From: Bog-473 sp963764305 | GTDB taxonomy: Bacteria; Actinomycetota; Acidimicrobiia; Acidimicrobiales; RAAP-2 | Reading direction: 5' to 3' | DNA: 64,000 nt | Assembly (NCBI GenBank): GCA_963764305.1 | Contig: CAVXSD010000001.1 | Location: 372,001 to 436,000 of the forward strand | Shown here: positions 7,653-16,465 of the stretch, piece after piece | How the letters are laid out: every line of letters begins with the position of its first letter | Numbering within the stretch: the stretch's first letter is position 1 | Translations under genes and position numbers: made by a program | Notes under the pieces: generated by a model | Databases searched by the model: none | What the model was told of the DNA's origin: nothing | Seen by the model: only the letters and a program-made list of their open reading frames with translations

Positions 7653-9389
7653 ATGGCACGCGCGTACGACGTGGTCGGAGTGGAGCGTAAGTGGCAGCGC
7701 CACTGGGAAGACGAGGGCACCTACCAGATCGACAACGACGACCCCCGGGAGAAGTTCTACGCGCTGTGCATGTACCCCTACCCCTCCGGGCCGGCGCACC
7801 AGGGCCACGTCCGGAATTACACGTTCGGTGACCTGACCGTCCGCTACCAGACCATGCAGGGCAAAGGAGTCCTGAGCCCGATCGGGTTCGATTCCTTCGG
7901 CCTGCCGGCCGAGAATGCCGCCATCAAGACCGGCACCCATCCGCGGCTTTTCACCGACGCCCGGATCGCCGAGCTCACGGCCTCGCTGCGGCGGCTCGGC
8001 GCGGTCTACGACTGGCGGCGGGAGATCCACAGCCACGATCCTGCCTACATCAAGTGGAGCCAGTTCATCTTCCTGCGATTCTGGGAGGCCGGGCTGGCCT
8101 ACCGGGCTCTGGCTCCGGTCAACTGGTGTCCCGGCTGCCAGACCGTCCTGGCCAACGAGCAGGTGTTGGCCGACGGCACTTGTGAACGCTCGGGTGACGT
8201 GGTCATCAAGCGTGACCTGGAGCAGTGGTTCTTCCGGATCACCGAGTACGCCGACGAACTCCTCGCTTCCCTCGACGACCTCGAGTGGCCGGAGCGGGCC
8301 AAGATCATGCAGCGCAACTGGATCGGGCGGTCCGAGGGGGCCGAGTTCGACCTCCCCGTCGAGGGGCGCCCCGACCTCACGGTGCGGGTCTTCACCACCC
8401 GCCCCGACACCAGCTTCGGCATGACCTACGCCGTCGTGGCCCCCGAGCACCCGCTCGTTGACCAGCTCACCGCGCCCGACCAGCGAGCTGCCGTCGATGC
8501 GTTGCGCATCCGTGCCGCCGCCGCCACCGACATCGAGCGCATGTCCGAGGGCGACGCCGCCGCTCTCGGCAAGCGGGGTGCCTTCACGGGCAGCCACGTC
8601 GTCAACCCCTTCACGGGTAACCCCGTTCCGCTCTACGTGGCCGACTACGTCCTCATGGGCTACGGGACCGGGGCGATCATGGCCGTGCCGGCCGAGGACC
8701 AGCGCGACTGGGCCTTCGCCACGCAACACCAACTCCCCATCGTGCGCACCGTACAGCCCCCCGAGGATTGGGATGCCAACGGGGGCGAGGCCTACACGGG
8801 CGACGGCGCCAAAGTCAACAGTGGGTTCCTCGACGGTCTCGACGTCGTCACGGCCAAGGCCCGGGCCATCGACTGGCTCGAGGAGAAGGGCCTCGGCGAG
8901 CGCAAGGTCAACTACCGGCTGCGCGACTGGCTGGTATCACGCCAGCGGTTCTGGGGTTGCCCCATTCCGGCGGTGTACTGCCCCGACCACGGTGTGGTGC
9001 CCGTGCCCGAGGACCAGCTGCCGATCGTGGCGCCCGACGATGTCGAGTTCCTGCCGACGGGGCAGTCGCCCCTCGCCTCACACGAGGAGTTCCTCCATAC
9101 GACGTGCCCGATCTGCGGCGGCCCGGCGCGGCGCGAGACCGACACGATGGATACGTTCGTCGACTCGTCGTGGTACTTCCTGCGCTTCTGTGATCCCTGG
9201 AACACCGAGGAGCCGTTCGCTCCGGCCGCGGCGCGTCGTTTCATGCCCGTCGACCAGTACATCGGCGGGATCGAGCACGCCATCCTCCATCTGCTCTATG
9301 CCCGCTTCTATACGCGTGCCCTCATTGACGTGGGGATCGCACCCGACCTGACCCCGAGCCGTTCAAGCACTACCTCGCGCAGGGGATGA
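7653..9389 (+). CDS. leuS: Leucyl-tRNA synthetase, N-terminal part (frame broken near 9350)
   Basis: This part encodes the class I synthetase core that charges tRNA-Leu. The HIGH motif is seen as PYPSGPAHQGHVRNYT near residue 50. The CP1 editing domain lies at about 220-420 (FTTRPDTSFGMTYAVVAPEH; GYGTGAIMAVPAEDQRD), followed by the second half of the Rossmann fold (DTMDTFVDSSWYFLRF). The frame then fails: after ALIDVGIAPDL a missing base near 9350 sends it to a stop at 9389, while the expected EPFKHYLAQGMIRMDG continues in the frame of the next entry. TACCCT at 7641-7646 lies 6 nt before the ATG, suggesting a leaderless mRNA. An essential gene should not be broken, so an indel error is the likeliest cause. 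Confidence 0.95.
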   Translation: MARAYDVVGVERKWQRHWEDEGTYQIDNDDPREKFYALCMYPYPSGPAHQGHVRNYTFGDLTVRYQTMQGKGVLSPIGFDSFGLPAENAAIKTGTHPRLFTDARIAELTASLRRLGAVYDWRREIHSHDPAYIKWSQFIFLRFWEAGLAYRALAPVNWCPGCQTVLANEQVLADGTCERSGDVVIKRDLEQWFFRITEYADELLASLDDLEWPERAKIMQRNWIGRSEGAEFDLPVEGRPDLTVRVFTTRPDTSFGMTYAVVAPEHPLVDQLTAPDQRAAVDALRIRAAAATDIERMSEGDAAALGKRGAFTGSHVVNPFTGNPVPLYVADYVLMGYGTGAIMAVPAEDQRDWAFATQHQLPIVRTVQPPEDWDANGGEAYTGDGAKVNSGFLDGLDVVTAKARAIDWLEEKGLGERKVNYRLRDWLVSRQRFWGCPIPAVYCPDHGVVPVPEDQLPIVAPDDVEFLPTGQSPLASHEEFLHTTCPICGGPARRETDTMDTFVDSSWYFLRFCDPWNTEEPFAPAAARRFMPVDQYIGGIEHAILHLLYARFYTRALIDVGIAPDLTPSRSSTTSRRG

Positions 9390-10192
9390 TCCGAATGGAC
9401 GGGACCAAGATGTCCAAGTCCAAGGGCAACCTCATTGCGCCCGAGCATCACTTCAACACTGTGGGTGCGGACGCCCTGCGCCTCTTCCACCTTGCCGCGG
9501 GTCCCCCGTTCGACGACATGGACTGGACGGACCAGACCGAGGAGGTCATCGAAGGCTGCGGGCGCTTTTTCGATCGGCTCTGGCGCACCTGCACCGCCGA
9601 CCCGCCGCTCCGCACAGGGGACCAGACCGCCCCCGACCTGGCGGTACGCCAGGCCGTGCACCGGACCATCGCCGACGTGACCCGTGACGTGGAGCGGTGG
9701 TCCTACAACACCGCCGTGGCGCACTGCAGGGAGCTGCTCAACCTGGTCCAGCGTTACGGGCGGAGCGCCGATCCCGACACGGACGGGAATGCCGGTCCCA
9801 GCGGCAACGGCAACGCCGCCGGCACCGCCGCCGGCACCGCGCCCCACGCCGACGTGTGGAACGAGGCACTCGATACCCTGCTCCTCCTCCTCGCCGTCAT
9901 GTCCCCGCATGTGACGGCCGAGCTCTGGGAGCAGCGCCATCCCGGTGAGCCCTCGGTCCACCTGCAGCGCTGGCCCTCTTTCGACCCCGAGCTCGTCCGC
10001 CAGGACACGGTGACCATGGTCGTGCAGGTCAACGGGAAGGTGCGCGACCGCATCGACGTGGACGCCGGCATCTCGGAGGGCGACGCCGAGGCCGCCGCCC
10101 TGGCCTCGGCGAAGGTGATCGACGCCCTGGGGGGTGCCGCACCGAAGCGGGTCGTGGTCCGCCCGCCGCGCCTCGTCAACGTCGTCGCTTAG
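9386..10192 (+). CDS. leuS: Leucyl-tRNA synthetase, C-terminal part
   Basis: This continues leuS in the +1 frame. It carries the KMSKS loop (GTKMSKSKGN) at its start, the anticodon-binding helical bundle (about residues 60-190) and the small C-terminal domain with VQVNGKVRDRIDVD, as in bacterial LeuRS. Together with the preceding part the protein would be about 846 residues, the usual length. A low-complexity run NGNAAGTAAGTA sits in the helical region. The ATG at 9386 is an internal methionine of the real protein (GMIRMDG), not a true start. Confidence 0.93.
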   Translation: MIRMDGTKMSKSKGNLIAPEHHFNTVGADALRLFHLAAGPPFDDMDWTDQTEEVIEGCGRFFDRLWRTCTADPPLRTGDQTAPDLAVRQAVHRTIADVTRDVERWSYNTAVAHCRELLNLVQRYGRSADPDTDGNAGPSGNGNAAGTAAGTAPHADVWNEALDTLLLLLAVMSPHVTAELWEQRHPGEPSVHLQRWPSFDPELVRQDTVTMVVQVNGKVRDRIDVDAGISEGDAEAAALASAKVIDALGGAAPKRVVVRPPRLVNVVA

Positions 10193-10231
10193 TCGCTCCC
10201 GCCCTTCGCTCCTCCCGGCGGCGGCGCCACC

Positions 10232-10309
10232 GGGCCACCGCCCGCCGGCCACCGCCCCGCCAGGCCACCGCCCCGCCAGGCCACCGCCCCGCCGGGCCAC
10301 CGCCCCGCC
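10232..10309. repeat. Tandem 16-bp GC-rich repeat between convergent genes
   Basis: Four consecutive copies of a 16-mer beginning GGCCACCGCCCCGCC, preceded by a degenerate shorter copy, fill the space between the leuS stop and the convergent LLM oxidoreductase stop. No coding function or T-tract is seen. This looks like slippage-prone filler. Confidence 0.8.
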
Positions 10310-11314
10310 CTAGTGGAAGCCCGCGAGCACGCCCTTCCACACCTCGGGCTCCACCTTGTAGGGCGCGTAGAAGCTGAAACGGTCGACCATGCCCTCGAAG
10401 CGGTTGCGCACCTCGGCGGCCACCTTGTCGAGCGGACAGACGATGGCGAAGGCGTTGAGGATGTCGTCGTCGATCAGCTCGCCCATCTTCACCCACTCGC
10501 CTCGCTTCGAGAGCGTGTTGAGCTCGGGCTGCAGATCGCCCCACCCGTGCAGCTCCAGGACAGGAAGGTAGGCCGGGGTCGATCCGTAGAAGGCGATCTG
10601 CTGGCGTACCGCCTTGTCCGCCGCCTCCATGGTCTGCGCATCCGGACCCGTGACGACGAAGCCCGGGTAAGAGACGGTCAGATCCAGCCGCGACTTGCCC
10701 GCCTTGGCCGCACCCCGCTCCAGCGCGGGCAGGCTGACTTCGCGCAGATAGCGCTCGGTGGAGAAGCCATGTACGAGGAAGCCGTCGGCGACCTCGCCGG
10801 CGACCTCGGTCATGTGCTCGCCCACGCCTGCTAGCAGGATCTTGGGGTTGCCGTGCGGGTTCGGCCCCGGGTCGAAGAAGGGCGTCATCAGCGTGTGCGT
10901 GTAGAACTCGCCGCGGAAGGCGAGCGGCTCGCCGGTCTCCCATGCCTTCCAGATGGCCCGGATGGCGAGAATGAGCTCGCGCATGCGCGGCGCCGGGTGC
11001 GACCACGGCATGGAGAAGCGCTTGGTGATGTGCGGCTTGATCTGGCTGCCCATGCCGAGCATGAAGCGGCCCTTGGTCAGCAGCTGCAGGTCGTTGGCGA
11101 CGACGGCCAGTGTCATCGGGTTGCGGGCGAGGGCGACCACGATCCCGGTGCCGAACTCGAGCTTCTCGGTGGCGGCCGCCCCCACGGCAATGGGGAGGAA
11201 TGGATCGTGGTTGGTCTCGGCCGACCAGACCCCGTCGTAGCCGCTCTCCTCGGCCCTGACCGCCTGCGCCGCGATGCCGTTGGGATCGAACCCGATGCCA
11301 CCGTCGATTTTCAT
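10310..11314 (-). CDS. LLM-class, probably F420-dependent, oxidoreductase
   Basis: This 334-residue protein belongs to the luciferase-like monooxygenase fold, in the TIGR03617/F420-dependent branch judged by its layout. It starts MKIDGGIGF, then has EESGYDGVWSAETNHDPFLP, GTGIVVALARNP, LLTKGRFMLGMGSQIKPHI and PKILLAGVGEHM. The start is placed at ATG 11314 because GGGAGAGG stands 6 nt before it; a TTG two codons earlier is in frame. Such enzymes take hydride from reduced F420 to reduce or oxidise small substrates; the substrate is not readable. It lies 13 bp downstream of the PAC2 gene and is probably in the same operon. Confidence 0.85.
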   Translation of the reverse strand: MKIDGGIGFDPNGIAAQAVRAEESGYDGVWSAETNHDPFLPIAVGAAATEKLEFGTGIVVALARNPMTLAVVANDLQLLTKGRFMLGMGSQIKPHITKRFSMPWSHPAPRMRELILAIRAIWKAWETGEPLAFRGEFYTHTLMTPFFDPGPNPHGNPKILLAGVGEHMTEVAGEVADGFLVHGFSTERYLREVSLPALERGAAKAGKSRLDLTVSYPGFVVTGPDAQTMEAADKAVRQQIAFYGSTPAYLPVLELHGWGDLQPELNTLSKRGEWVKMGELIDDDILNAFAIVCPLDKVAAEVRNRFEGMVDRFSFYAPYKVEPEVWKGVLAGFH

Positions 11315-11327
11315 GTGCAACCTCTCC

Positions 11328-12221
11328 CTACTGTTCCTCGCCTCGCAGGAAGCGCTCGAGCTCGGCGGCGATCTCGTCGCCCGAGGGCACCGCGTCGACC
11401 CCCATGGCGTTTCCCTCGGAGGCGTCGATGTTCTCCTCGAGCTTGCGCACCATGGCCTGGTGCTCGGCGTTGTCGGCGATGAGCTGGTCCACCTGGCGCC
11501 GCGAACTGTCGCCCGCCCGGCGCAACGCGGACGAGTCCAGCGACAGCGAGCCCACCGCGGCCAGCCCTTCGATCAGCGCCGCACTCGCCTCGGGGAACGG
11601 CATGCCCGCCACATAGTGGGGAACCCGAGCCCACAGGCTCACGATGGGCGTCCCGTTGGCGCCGAAGGCCATCTCGAGCGCGGCCAGAACTCCGGCCGGT
11701 ACCTCGAGCTCACCCTGCACGATCCCAACCTGCTCGATGAGATCGGCCGATCCGGACGGCGCCGTGGCGGCCAGCTTCACCGGGCGCGTGTGGGGCGCCG
11801 GTGCCGGGAAGGCGCCCAGGCCCACCACCATGCGCACACGCCAGGAGCGGGCCAGCCCCACCACCGCGTCGGTGAAGGCGCGCCAGTGGAAGTCGGGCTC
11901 GGGGCCGACGAGGAAGAGCATGTCCCGCCCCGATTCGTCCGTCCCCTGTCGCACGACCGTGCAGGGCCAGGTCAGGTCGGTCGTGATGCCGTTGACGATG
12001 CGGGCCACGGGGCGCCGGGCCCGCTGGTCGAGGAAGTGCTCGCCGTTGAACGTGACGATGGGCTCGGTGTGCCCCTGCCCGAGCAGCGTGGCGATGGCCG
12101 TGGTGGCGCCGAGGCCGGCGTCGACCCAGCCTTCCAGCGCGACGACGAGGATCGGCTCGCGCAGGGCGGGTTCCTGGTGGACCTCGAAGATCTCGGTGAG
12201 GCCGCCTCCCTCGGGGCTCAC
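11328..12221 (-). CDS. PAC2-family protein
   Basis: The protein has 297 residues and the PAC2 (proteasome assembly chaperone-like) fold: EPILVVALEGWVDAGLGA at the N-terminus, VTFNGEHFLDQRARRP, then LARSWRVRMVVGLGAFPAPAPHTRP and LWARVPHYVAGMPFPEASAAL. The C-terminal 60 residues are acidic and probably helical. Actinobacterial PAC2 proteins are widespread and of uncertain role. The GTG start overlaps the stop of the upstream phosphotransferase gene (GTGA), so the two are translationally coupled. Confidence 0.85.
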   Translation of the reverse strand: MSPEGGGLTEIFEVHQEPALREPILVVALEGWVDAGLGATTAIATLLGQGHTEPIVTFNGEHFLDQRARRPVARIVNGITTDLTWPCTVVRQGTDESGRDMLFLVGPEPDFHWRAFTDAVVGLARSWRVRMVVGLGAFPAPAPHTRPVKLAATAPSGSADLIEQVGIVQGELEVPAGVLAALEMAFGANGTPIVSLWARVPHYVAGMPFPEASAALIEGLAAVGSLSLDSSALRRAGDSSRRQVDQLIADNAEHQAMVRKLEENIDASEGNAMGVDAVPSGDEIAAELERFLRGEEQ

Positions 12222-13261
12222 GGGGCGGTCTCCAGCGCCGCGGCCGCCATCTCGAAGAGCCGCCCGATCTGGATCGGGAACCCCTCGACACTGCCCTGGT
12301 CGCCTGCGCCGGCGCCGGCCACGTAGCGGGCGTACACCCCCTGGAGAATGCAGGCGAGCTTCCAGTACCCGAAGGCCATGTAGTAGCCGACCCCGGAGAC
12401 GTCGAGGTCGGACACGGAGTCGTAGCGCTCCAGGATCTGGGCCTTGGTGGAGAACCCGGGGGCCGTGGTCGGTGAGAGCCCGAGCACGGCCATGGAGTCG
12501 CCCGGGTCGGACCAGTAGTCCAACAGCAGCCCGAGGTCCGCCAGGGGGTCGCCGAGCGTACAGATCTCCCAGTCGAGGATCGCCCGGACGGTGCCGTCGT
12601 CAGCCAGCACGACGTTGTCCATGCGGTAGTCCCCGTGCACGACGGACGTCCGCTGCTGCTTGGGGATGCGGCGGGCCAGGTCGTCGCTCACCCGTTCGAC
12701 GAGCCCGCCGTGGTCGACGCCCTCGACCTGCATCTGGTCGTACTGCCCGCGCCAGCGCTTGAGCTGCCGCTCGATGTACCCCTCGTGCCGACCGAGGTCA
12801 CCCAGTCCGACGGCATCGGGGTCGACGTCGTGCAGCGCGGCCAGCGTGTCGGCCATGTGGTCGCCGACGCCACGCCGGGTCGTCTCGTCGAACGCGGCCT
12901 CGGCCTCGGGCGCACTGCGCAGGATGTGCCCCTCGACGAACTCCATGACGTAGAAGGGCCGCTCGTTGACCGCCTCGTCGGTGCAAAGGCCGACCGTGAC
13001 CGGAACGGGAATGCCCGCAGGCCCGAGCGAGTGCATGAGCCGGTACTCGCGGGACATGTCATGCGCGGTGGGCAGGACGTGGTGCAGCGGAGGACGGCGC
13101 AGGGCCCAGGCCCGTCCCGCCGCGTCTTCGACGCGGTAGGTGAGATTGGAGCGGCCGCCTGCGATCAGGCTGAAGGTGAGCGGCGCGCGCAGCTCGGGAA
13201 GCTGCGCCGCCATCCAGGCGGTGACCTCGGTCTCGTGAATGCCCTCGGGTACCTGCGACAC
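12218..13261 (-). CDS. Aminoglycoside-phosphotransferase-fold kinase family protein
   Basis: This 347-residue protein has the APH/choline-kinase-like fold. It shows the N-lobe GGRSNLTYRVEDAAGRAWALRRPP, hinge PFYVMEFVEGHIL, catalytic loop VVHGDYRMDNVVL (about residue 215), metal loop ILDWEICTLGDPLADLG, and a C-terminal YYMAFGYWKLACILQGVYARY. This subfamily is commonly found next to acyl-CoA dehydrogenases and may phosphorylate a small molecule or lipid; it is not evidence of drug resistance. TAGCGT stands 7 nt before the GTG start, suggesting a leaderless mRNA. It forms an operon with PAC2 and the LLM gene and is divergent from the thioredoxin gene. Confidence 0.87.
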   Translation of the reverse strand: MSQVPEGIHETEVTAWMAAQLPELRAPLTFSLIAGGRSNLTYRVEDAAGRAWALRRPPLHHVLPTAHDMSREYRLMHSLGPAGIPVPVTVGLCTDEAVNERPFYVMEFVEGHILRSAPEAEAAFDETTRRGVGDHMADTLAALHDVDPDAVGLGDLGRHEGYIERQLKRWRGQYDQMQVEGVDHGGLVERVSDDLARRIPKQQRTSVVHGDYRMDNVVLADDGTVRAILDWEICTLGDPLADLGLLLDYWSDPGDSMAVLGLSPTTAPGFSTKAQILERYDSVSDLDVSGVGYYMAFGYWKLACILQGVYARYVAGAGAGDQGSVEGFPIQIGRLFEMAAAALETAP

Positions 13262-13406
13262 GCGAACGACGCTAATCGGTGCCGTGTGACCCGATCAGAC
13301 GCCCCTGCGCTCAGCGGCCGCTCAGATTCGGCGCTGCCCGAGGTTGCCACCCCTGTCCACGTGGGGACGTCGTCCCCTCCGGGAACAGCCATTAGCGTCG
13401 TGGCCG

Positions 13407-14120
13407 ATGGACGTCACAGACCAGACCTTTCAGACCGACGTGCTGGACCGCAGTGCGACGGTCCCGGTGATCGTGGACCTCTGGGCCCCGTGGTGCGGGC
13501 CCTGCAAGACCCTCGGGCCCATGATCGAGAAGGCGGTGGCCGACACCGGGGGCGCGGTCGAGCTGGCCAAGGTGAACGTCGACGACAACCCGGCGGTGGC
13601 GCAGGCCTTCAGCGTGCAGTCCATTCCCGCCGTGTTCGCTCTCCGCAATGGCCAGGTGGTGGACCAATTCATCGGCGCCGTCCCCGAGGCGCAGATCACC
13701 GCCTTCGTCCAGCGCCTGGCGCCGGCACCGAGCGAGGCGGACACGCTGGCCGCCGCGGGCGACGAGGCCTCCCTGCGCCGGGCCCTCGAGCTCGAGCCGG
13801 ATCACGCCGCCGCCACCGAGGGTCTTGCCCGCGTTCTCGTCGACCGCGGCGAGGGCGCTGAGGCCCTGGCCCTCCTGCAGCGCCTGCCCGAGACCGAAGC
13901 CGGCCGGGTCCTGGCCGCCGAGGCCCGCCTCCTCGAAGCGGGAGTCGACGTGTCGGGCACGGCTCGCGAGGAGATCGAGGCCAAGCTGAACGAGCTCCTC
14001 GACCGGGTACGCGACGACGACGCCGCCCGCCAGGAGTTCGTGGACCTGCTGGAGGCCATGGGGGCAGACGACCCGCGCAGCAAGGAGTACCGGCGGGCCT
14101 TGACCGCACGCCTGTACTGA
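13407..14120 (+). CDS. Thioredoxin-domain protein with TPR-like tail (CnoX/YbbN type)
   Basis: This is a 237-residue protein. Residues 1-105 form a thioredoxin domain with the active site WAPWCGPCKTL (CGPC near residue 31) and the cis-Pro segment VQSIPAVFALRNGQ. Residues about 110-237 are helical repeats (ALELEPDHAAATEGLARVLVDRGEGAEALALLQRLP), as in E. coli CnoX, a holdase and redox chaperone that works with GroEL and DnaK. Unlike E. coli CnoX, both cysteines are present. TAGCGT lies 8 nt before the ATG, suggesting leaderless translation. The stop overlaps the next ATG (ATGA), linking it to folP. Confidence 0.88.
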   Translation: MDVTDQTFQTDVLDRSATVPVIVDLWAPWCGPCKTLGPMIEKAVADTGGAVELAKVNVDDNPAVAQAFSVQSIPAVFALRNGQVVDQFIGAVPEAQITAFVQRLAPAPSEADTLAAAGDEASLRRALELEPDHAAATEGLARVLVDRGEGAEALALLQRLPETEAGRVLAAEARLLEAGVDVSGTAREEIEAKLNELLDRVRDDDAARQEFVDLLEAMGADDPRSKEYRRALTARLY

Positions 14121-15009
14121 TGACCTCGCCGGCCACGGGGATGCCGACGACCGACACCACGACCCCTCACCTCGCCCCGGTGCTCGACCTGGGCGGCCGG
14201 CGCTACGACCTCACCCACCGGGCGCTGGTCATGGGGATCCTCAACCGCACTCCCGACTCCTTCTACGACAGGGGCGCCACGTTCGAGCTCGGCAAGCTCT
14301 ACGGGCGGGCCGAGCAGCTGGTGGCCGACGGGGCTGACATCCTCGATATCGGTGGGGTCAAGGCGGGACCCGGACCGCGAGGTCACGGAGCCCGAGGAGC
14401 TCGATCGCGTCGTGCCGGTGGTCGCCGGCCTGGTGGCGCGCTTCGACACGCCGGTGTCGGTCGACACCTGGCGCGCCACGGTGGCGCAGCGCCTCCTACG
14501 CCGAGGGTGCGGCCATGGGCAACGACATCAGCGGCCTGGCTGATCCCGACTACGCGATCGCCGCCGCCGACCACGATGCCGCCGTGGTCGTCACGCACAT
14601 CCGCCTCGCCCCCCGGGAGGCGGATCCCGACCCGCACTACGACGATGTCGTGGCCGACGTCGCCCGTTTCCTCACCGAGCGCGCCGAAGGCGCTCGGGCG
14701 GCCGGTATCCCCGCCGAGCGGATCGTGCTCGATGCCGGACTCGACCTCGGCAAGACGGCCGAGCAGTCGCTGGCCCTGCTGCGGGCGTCGTCGACCCTGG
14801 CCGCGCTGGGCTACCCGCTCTTGCTCTCGGCTTCCAACAAGACGTTCCTCGGCAAGATCCTTGGTTTGGAGCTCACCGAGCGGCGTGGGGCTTCCATCGG
14901 CGCGGCGGCCCTCGGCATCGCCTGGGGCTGCCGCGTCGTACGCGTGCACGACGTCAAGGGCACTCGGCGGGCCCGCGACGTCCTGGCCGCGATCAGCGAG
15001 GCCGAATGA
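14120..15009 (+). CDS. folP: Dihydropteroate synthase, interrupted by two frame breaks
   Basis: The enzyme joins pAba to dihydropterin pyrophosphate in folate synthesis. Three frames in turn give a complete protein of about 295 residues. Frame one (14120 to about 14370) has MGILNRTPDSFYDRG and DGADILDIGGVKAGPG. Frame two (to about 14495) has EVTEPEELDRVVPVVAGL and PVSVDTWRATVAQ. Frame three (to 15009) has ASYAEGAAMGNDISGLADP, VVVTHIRL, IVLDAGLDLGKT, LLLSASNKTFLG and VRVHDVKGTRRARDVLAAI. The breaks look like single-base indels near 14365-14385 and 14490-14500. As the gene should be needed, sequence error is more likely than loss. It starts at ATGA overlapping the thioredoxin gene and ends overlapping holA. 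Confidence 0.9.
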
Positions 15010-16025
15010 GCGCCGCGGCCGCCTCCTCCGTCTATCTGGTCAAGGGGGACGACGCCGCGCTGGTGGCCCAGGAGGTGCGCGGGCTCCTCGACAAGGTGGT
15101 GGGCGACGGCGACCACACGCTCATCGTGGAGGAGATCGGCGGGGGCGCCGGCGACGAGCTGAGCGTCGGTGCCGTGGTGGACGCCTGCCTGACCCCGCCC
15201 TTCCTGGTGGACCGGCGGGTCGTGGTGGTGCGCGAGGCCGGGCGGCTGCTCACCGCCGACACGCCCAGGCTGGTCGAGATCGTCGAGGACCCCCTCCCGA
15301 CGACGGTGCTGATCCTCGTCGGTGGGGGCGGGACCGTTCCCGCGCCGTTGGTCAAGGCGATCGGTGCTGCGGGCCAGATCATCGATGTCACGACGGGCAA
15401 GGCGGGCGAGCGCAAGGCCTGGTTGCACGACCATCTGCGCGCGGCCCCGGTGAAGCTCGAGCCGCGTGCGGCCGACCTGCTGTCGGGCCACGTCGGCGAG
15501 GATCTCGGCCGTGTCGAGGGCCTCCTCGGCGCGCTGAGTGCCGCCTACGGCGAAGGCGCCCGCATCACTGCAGACGATCTGGCGCCCTATCTCGGCGAGG
15601 CGGGCAACGTCCCCCGTTACGAGCTGACCGACGCCATCGACAGGGGTGAGCCGGGGCGGGCGTTGACGGTACTGCGCCGCATGCTCGAGGCGGGCGGCCT
15701 GGCACCGGTGCAGGTGCTCGCCACGCTGCACGGCCACTTCTCCAACATGCTGGCCCTCGACGGAGACGACATCAGCAACGACCGGGATGCCGCGGCCGTC
15801 CTCGGCACCGCTCCCTTCGTGGCGAAGAAGGCGCTGGAGCAATCCCGACGACTCGGCAGCACACGGATCGCCGAGGCGATCAACCTCATCGCGGCGGCCG
15901 ACCTCGACGTGCGCGGCGCGAGCGGCATGGACGCCGATGTGGTGATCGAGATCCTGGTCGCCCGATTGGCCCGGCAGACACGCCCGGCTCGGACGGCGCG
16001 CCCGCGGGCCGGCGCCCGCCGCTGA
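15006..16025 (+). CDS. holA: DNA polymerase III delta subunit
   Basis: This is a 339-residue clamp-loader subunit that opens the beta ring. Recognised by the N-terminal YLVKGDDAALVAQEVR, VDACLTPPFLVDRRVVVVREAG, the domain II segment LLSGHVGEDLGRVEGLLGAL, and ELTDAIDRGEPGRALTVLRRML followed by the helical C-terminal domain (ATLHGHFSNMLALDG; KKALEQSRRLGSTRIAEAI). The C-terminus ends in an Arg/Ala-rich tail. It overlaps folP by 4 bp and is convergent with the VOC gene, 4 bp away. The pairing with downstream rpsT (intervening genes here) is common in bacteria. Confidence 0.92.
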   Translation: MSAAAASSVYLVKGDDAALVAQEVRGLLDKVVGDGDHTLIVEEIGGGAGDELSVGAVVDACLTPPFLVDRRVVVVREAGRLLTADTPRLVEIVEDPLPTTVLILVGGGGTVPAPLVKAIGAAGQIIDVTTGKAGERKAWLHDHLRAAPVKLEPRAADLLSGHVGEDLGRVEGLLGALSAAYGEGARITADDLAPYLGEAGNVPRYELTDAIDRGEPGRALTVLRRMLEAGGLAPVQVLATLHGHFSNMLALDGDDISNDRDAAAVLGTAPFVAKKALEQSRRLGSTRIAEAINLIAAADLDVRGASGMDADVVIEILVARLARQTRPARTARPRAGARR

Positions 16026-16029
16026 CAGG

Positions 16030-16458
16030 TCAGGAGAGCGGGGTGGAGAACCACCACCGGTGGTTCTCGGGGTCCCGGACGCCGTACTCGCGCAGGCCGT
16101 AGTCCTGGTCCGTCGGCTCGGAGTCGATCTGGGCCCCGGCCGCCTTGGCGCGGGCGAAGTGCGCATCGACGTCGGGCACGATGACCTCGAGGCCACCGTG
16201 CGCCATCGCCCCGCCGTGGGGGGAGGCCATCTGGTGCTCGGCGGTGACCCGGTGCAGCCAGATGGCAGCGTCACCGTGGCGCACCTCGGCGTGGACGACC
16301 GTGCCGTCGTCGAGGCGGTGGAGCCCACCCGAGGTGAGGCCGAACGCCGTCACGAGGAAGTCGTGCGCGGCCTCGATGTCCTCGTAGACGAGAATGGGGA
16401 TGACGGCGGTCCCGGCGGTCGTGGTGCTCTCGGTCGTGGTGTCGTTCATGGTGTCCAT
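16030..16458 (-). CDS. VOC-family (glyoxalase-fold) protein
   Basis: This 142-residue protein has the PhnB-like VOC fold: IPILVYEDIEAAHDFLVTAFGL at the N-terminus, AEVRHGDAAIWLHR in the middle, then GGLEVIVPDVDAHFARAKAAG and the closing GVRDPENHRWWFSTPL. The start is taken at ATG 16458, just 7 bp after the AraC-type gene; an in-frame ATG at 16500 would overlap that gene. The family holds metal-dependent isomerases, dioxygenases and binding proteins; the substrate is unknown. It is probably in one operon with the regulator upstream. Confidence 0.85.
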   Translation of the reverse strand: MDTMNDTTTESTTTAGTAVIPILVYEDIEAAHDFLVTAFGLTSGGLHRLDDGTVVHAEVRHGDAAIWLHRVTAEHQMASPHGGAMAHGGLEVIVPDVDAHFARAKAAGAQIDSEPTDQDYGLREYGVRDPENHRWWFSTPLS

Positions 16459-16465
16459 CACCCCA

